DNA from: Chrysomallon squamiferum
Taxonomy: Eukaryota > Mollusca > Gastropoda > Neomphalida > Peltospiridae
NCBI GenBank assembly: GCA_012295275.1
Contig: CM022666.1
Location: 15,233,440-15,255,939, forward strand
Reading direction: 5' to 3'
Length of the DNA: 22,500 bases
Under the pieces are notes generated by a model, which searched no databases, had not been told where the DNA came from, and saw only the letters and a list, made by a program, of their open reading frames with translations. The translations under genes and the position numbers were made by a program. Positions 19,810 to 22,500 of the stretch are shown here, in pieces (within the stretch, counting starts at the first letter, position 1; every line of letters begins with the position of its first letter).

Positions 19810-19926
19810 TTCAACTTTTGACTGAAACTACACCAAACCAGCAAAATCTCTAAACTCTCTGAAGAATGAACATTTGAACTGAAGTTGAATTTTGTGGAAA
19901 AAAATTCTTTCAGGGGATAGGTGGGT
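19810..19926 (-). repeat. tandem unit D flank remnant
   Basis: TTCAACTTTTGACTGAAACT, a degraded middle and TTTCAGGGGATAGGTGGG match the flank that lies immediately right of the tRNA in units A-C. It breaks off before the (ATT)n block. Confidence 0.8.
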
Positions 19927-20475
19927 TTATTTGTTTGTTTGTTTTTGTTGTTCTAAAGGATTTTATTTATTTATTTATTTATTTATTTGTTTGTTTATTT
20001 GTTATTATATAAAGTATATATATCAATGTAAGAGTCCATGTGTAAGTATACACACCGCAAACCACTTGCAGCCATTCTCTAATACATACATACCTACATA
20101 CATACATAAATGAGTAAATAAATAAATAAATAAATAATAATTAAGAATGTCTTTCCACAAGGTTTTAAAAACTTGCTTTGAGCCAGACTATTTTAACAGT
20201 AAAAAGCTGAAAACTATATACTGGTTATCATCTGTTTATGAATTATTATGAACAATACAGTATTATCAGAATATTTTCCTTTTACTGTATTTTTACTTAA
20301 TTTAAATATACATATTTTTATTTATTACATATATATATTTTTTATTTATTTATTTATTACATATATATATGAAACTGTGACCCCTTAAAGGTCAGTAATG
20401 CATAAAGTGAACCATGAAAAAGATTATACGTATAGACGTAACGATTCAGTTTTCATATTTATGAAAATAAACATT
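19927..20475. repeat. ATTT/GTTT, ATAC and AT simple-repeat stretch
   Basis: (TTTA)n at 19963-19990, ATAC units at about 20085-20107, (AAAT)n at 20112-20138, and two copies of a TTTATTTATTACATATATAT block near 20315-20370. No gene was seen. Confidence 0.7.
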
Positions 20476-20547
20476 TTCCGATGCCGGGAATTGAACCCGG
20501 GCCACCTGGGTGAAAGCCAGGAATCCTAACCACTAGACCACATCGGA
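20476..20547 (-). tRNA. tRNA-Glu(UUC), copy 6, variant
   Basis: One base differs from the other five: position 26, between the D and anticodon stems, is T rather than C, which breaks no pair. Its flanks do not match the duplication unit. Only short A4 runs lie downstream (20464-20467), a weaker terminator. Confidence 0.95.
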
Positions 20548-21007
20548 GTTAGTTAAATAAGTGCACATACCCTATGGAAAATGAAACTGTTTTCGAACAC
20601 TGTTTTTTTTTTATAAATGAAGTAGATTTTATTTTGCATTGCATAAATACACAAGGCTTCCCACAAGGTTTCCTTTATTACAGCCCTGACTAGAAAGACA
20701 AGTCCACGCGACAAGAATGTTGCAGCATCTTTTTTGTGTTTTCTTTTTGTATCCGAACCAATTGTCACGCGATAACTGCTTTTGATGCTGTCGAGGAAGT
20801 GGCAGTCTTCTTAACTGCAGCCTGTAGAACTACTAGAGTGAAGAGGAACAAGACAACGATTGTGTCGCCATGAATGTGTGAAGTTCTCGCTTGCGCTGTA
20901 CGACGACAAGACAATGTATTACGTGTACAACATCGATTTTCCGGGCATCCTTCGGTTTCAAAGCTTTACCGGATTATCAAGTTTTCCGGATCAAAAGAGG
21001 AAAAAAA

Positions 21008-21040
<33 letters not shown>

Positions 21041-21300
21041 AATTAACAAAGAAATAAAGAAATAATAATTCAGCAGCAAATATCTCCCATCAGTATCTTC
21101 CATCATTATTTCTAAAGGGCAAAGAATGGCAAAAAATTTAAGTCAAATGTTTAAATCAAACACATTAATATAAATAGGACATGTTTATTAGTACAGACTG
21201 TAGAATTATTAGATGTAAATTAAGTTATTTCAAATGCCCGGTTCTAATTTTATGAGGCTGCGAAACACAAATTTCCGATTGTTCTCTAAGGCGTGGGAAA
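20548..21300. other. complex sequence, no gene assigned
   Basis: 20640-21000 is less AT-rich than the surroundings. A plus-strand frame at 20860-21000 (LALYDDKTMYYVYNIDFP) looks protein-like but has no ATG, no convincing acceptor and no recognised family. (AT)n lies at about 21009-21030. A first isolated copy of the GTGGCAGTCTTCTT word sits at 20799. Confidence 0.4.
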
Positions 21301-21655
21301 GTGGCAGTGCTCCTAATAGTTATGTGGGAACACAATTGTACAGTACCTGGGAGTGGCAGTCCTCCTAAAGGCGTAATATGATGATGTTAATAACTTTGTA
21401 CTGGAAAACGGTTGTGTTCCTGTTGGCGATACGGAAAGAATATAATAATCGTCTATTACTTAATGTGGGGGAGGGTGGCAATACTCCTGTAGGCGATGTG
21501 AAAACAAGAACATAATTGTGTTGTATTTGGGAGTGGCAGTCCTCCTACTGGCGATACTGTAGTATGGGAAATGGCAGATTTGTATGAAAAGAATAAAATA
21601 ATTACGTCATGGATGAATCGTACGGGAATATGGCAGTCTTCCTGTTGGCCATGTA
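21301..21655. repeat. degenerate tandem array, period about 50-65 bp
   Basis: The word GTGGCAGTCCTCCT-NNN-GGCGAT recurs, more or less altered, at 21301, 21353, 21408, 21475, 21533 and 21629, with a half copy near 21571. The spacers share GGGAACACAATTGT-like and TATTTGGGAG-like sequence, showing that whole units, not only the word, are repeated. Confidence 0.75.
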
Positions 21656-21835
21656 GGAATAATAATAATTAAAAAAAAAGGCTTTCCTCGTGCTTGCAAT
21701 GGGAGAACGTATTTAACTTTTTGCATATTTTGTTCTGAAGAACGACAACGCATCTAACTGCAGTTCATATCAGAGTATTTTGACAGCGCATGTATTTCAG
21801 CGAAACGAAGTAGAAGAATGATAATTATAATGTAT

Positions 21836-21889
21836 GAATGAATGTTTAACGAAACCCCAGCACAAAAAATATACCGCCTGCTGGGTGAA
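21836..21889. mobile_element. possible mollusc-type dispersed repeat core
   Basis: GAATGTTTAACGAAACCCC, AGCACAAAAAATATACC and CTGCTGGGTG resemble a short repeat core I remember as frequent in mollusc sequences. This is memory-based and unverified. No tail or target duplication was identified. Confidence 0.4.
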
Positions 21890-21968
21890 TTATAATTGCA
21901 TTATAGAAAAAAAATAAGAAAAATAGTAGTCTTTTTCAGTTCCATCAAATTATTTTAACTAACTAACT

Positions 21969-22104
<136 letters not shown>

Positions 22105-22195
22105 AAATCACCCTAAGTAAGTGTCATATGCATGCGAGAGAGGCAATATTCAGCTCATTCACTCAGACAGTACTGATGTACTCGTCACACTAAAA

Positions 22196-22263
22196 TCAGA
22201 TACTGATAGCCAGAATGATAAACGACTTGAGAGGATAGACCCGTGTTAGATTTCAGTATCTGA
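22196..22263. repeat. 11-bp inverted repeat
   Basis: TCAGATACTGA at 22196-22206 and its reverse complement TCAGTATCTGA at 22253-22263, 46 bp apart. It could form a small hairpin or be chance. Nothing else was recognised in 22091-22315. Confidence 0.6.
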
Positions 22264-22315
22264 TGAATTAAAAACTTTGTTTCTTGTTGTTTTTGTTTTT
22301 TTCCTTCAATTATAG

Positions 22316-22389
22316 ATGAATTTGTCGAACATTTAAACTTGAAAGTATCGCCTTTGTGGTTTGAGGGTAGTCATTACATAACATTTTAG
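22316..22389 (+). other. possible plus-strand exon near the right edge
   Basis: A long pyrimidine-rich stretch (about 22279-22315) ends in CTTCAATTATAG, a strong acceptor. The following frame reads EFVEHLNLKVSPLWFEG and on to a stop at 22387-22389. A donor-like TTTGAGG|GTAGTC falls inside. Composition is protein-like and no family was recognised. Confidence 0.3.
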
Positions 22390-22500
22390 AAAACGAAGTA
22401 AATGTTATTTAGTAGGAATATATATGTACGTACTGATGATATTATAGGGTTACGACATGTAGATATAACTAAATTTAGTTCTGATTTACATTGTATAGTT

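Noticed and set aside
13040-20547. tRNA-derived SINEs as the explanation for the tRNA-Glu copies
   Set aside because: The tRNA bodies are perfect, lack a fused SINE body, and the duplicated flanks extend on both sides for hundreds of bases, which fits DNA-level segmental duplication.
20860-21057. Plus-strand frame LALYDDKTMYYVYNIDFP
   Set aside because: Protein-like, but it begins at a TTG, has no convincing acceptor and ends in an AT repeat. Kept only as a note in the region description.
21301-21655. CRISPR-like array
   Set aside because: Units are degenerate and spacers are themselves related between units, in a eukaryotic context with no cas genes.

Overview
The window looks like nuclear DNA from an animal, most likely a lophotrochozoan and perhaps a mollusc. 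It is very AT-rich and packed with homopolymers, (CA)n, (GA)n, (ATT)n and (ATTT)n tracts. Its one convincing protein gene is split by short introns with GT..AG boundaries. Its tRNA genes carry eukaryotic A and B boxes and no encoded CCA. It also holds a decayed Tigger/pogo DNA transposon. A short repeat core near 21.84 kb resembles one I remember from mollusc genomes; that link is from memory only.

Left third (1-7.4 kb, minus strand): seven coding exons at 7254-7346, 6728-6821, 5819-5928, 4766-4885, 4111-4205, 1250-1415 and 130-195 join in perfect phase into 248 codons, the N-terminal part of a MINDY-family ubiquitin hydrolase. The gene runs off the left edge. It best fits MINDY4B: the residue aligned with the catalytic Cys is Arg (R143) and the oxyanion Gln position is Gly (G137), so the product should be an inactive pseudo-deubiquitinase. 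Its introns hold a 26-bp minisatellite and long CA/TA and GT tracts.

Middle (7.4-13.0 kb and 13.6-17.0 kb): mostly non-coding. It contains simple repeats, a strong G-quadruplex motif, two promoter-like patches (about 10.57-10.63 kb and 12.40-12.48 kb), a perfect 25-bp inverted repeat around an AT tract, a pogo-like terminal repeat remnant and a 786-bp Tigger element (14622-15407) with a broken transposase.

Right half: six tRNA-Glu(UUC) genes. Five are identical over 72 nt. Four of these (17059-19276, minus) lie in head-to-tail duplicated units of about 0.67-0.78 kb, and the fifth (13279, plus) lies in an inverted copy of the same unit. The sixth (20476, minus) differs at one base and has unrelated flanks. 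One unit carries a small internal inversion between trinucleotide tracts and another is split by about 0.5 kb of foreign sequence. Beyond 20.5 kb are a degenerate array of about 50-65-bp units, a 120-bp CT tract and, at the right edge, a possible plus-strand exon.

MINDY4B and the tRNA array appear unrelated in function; they are neighbours only. No CRISPR array, operon, rRNA or prokaryotic feature was seen.
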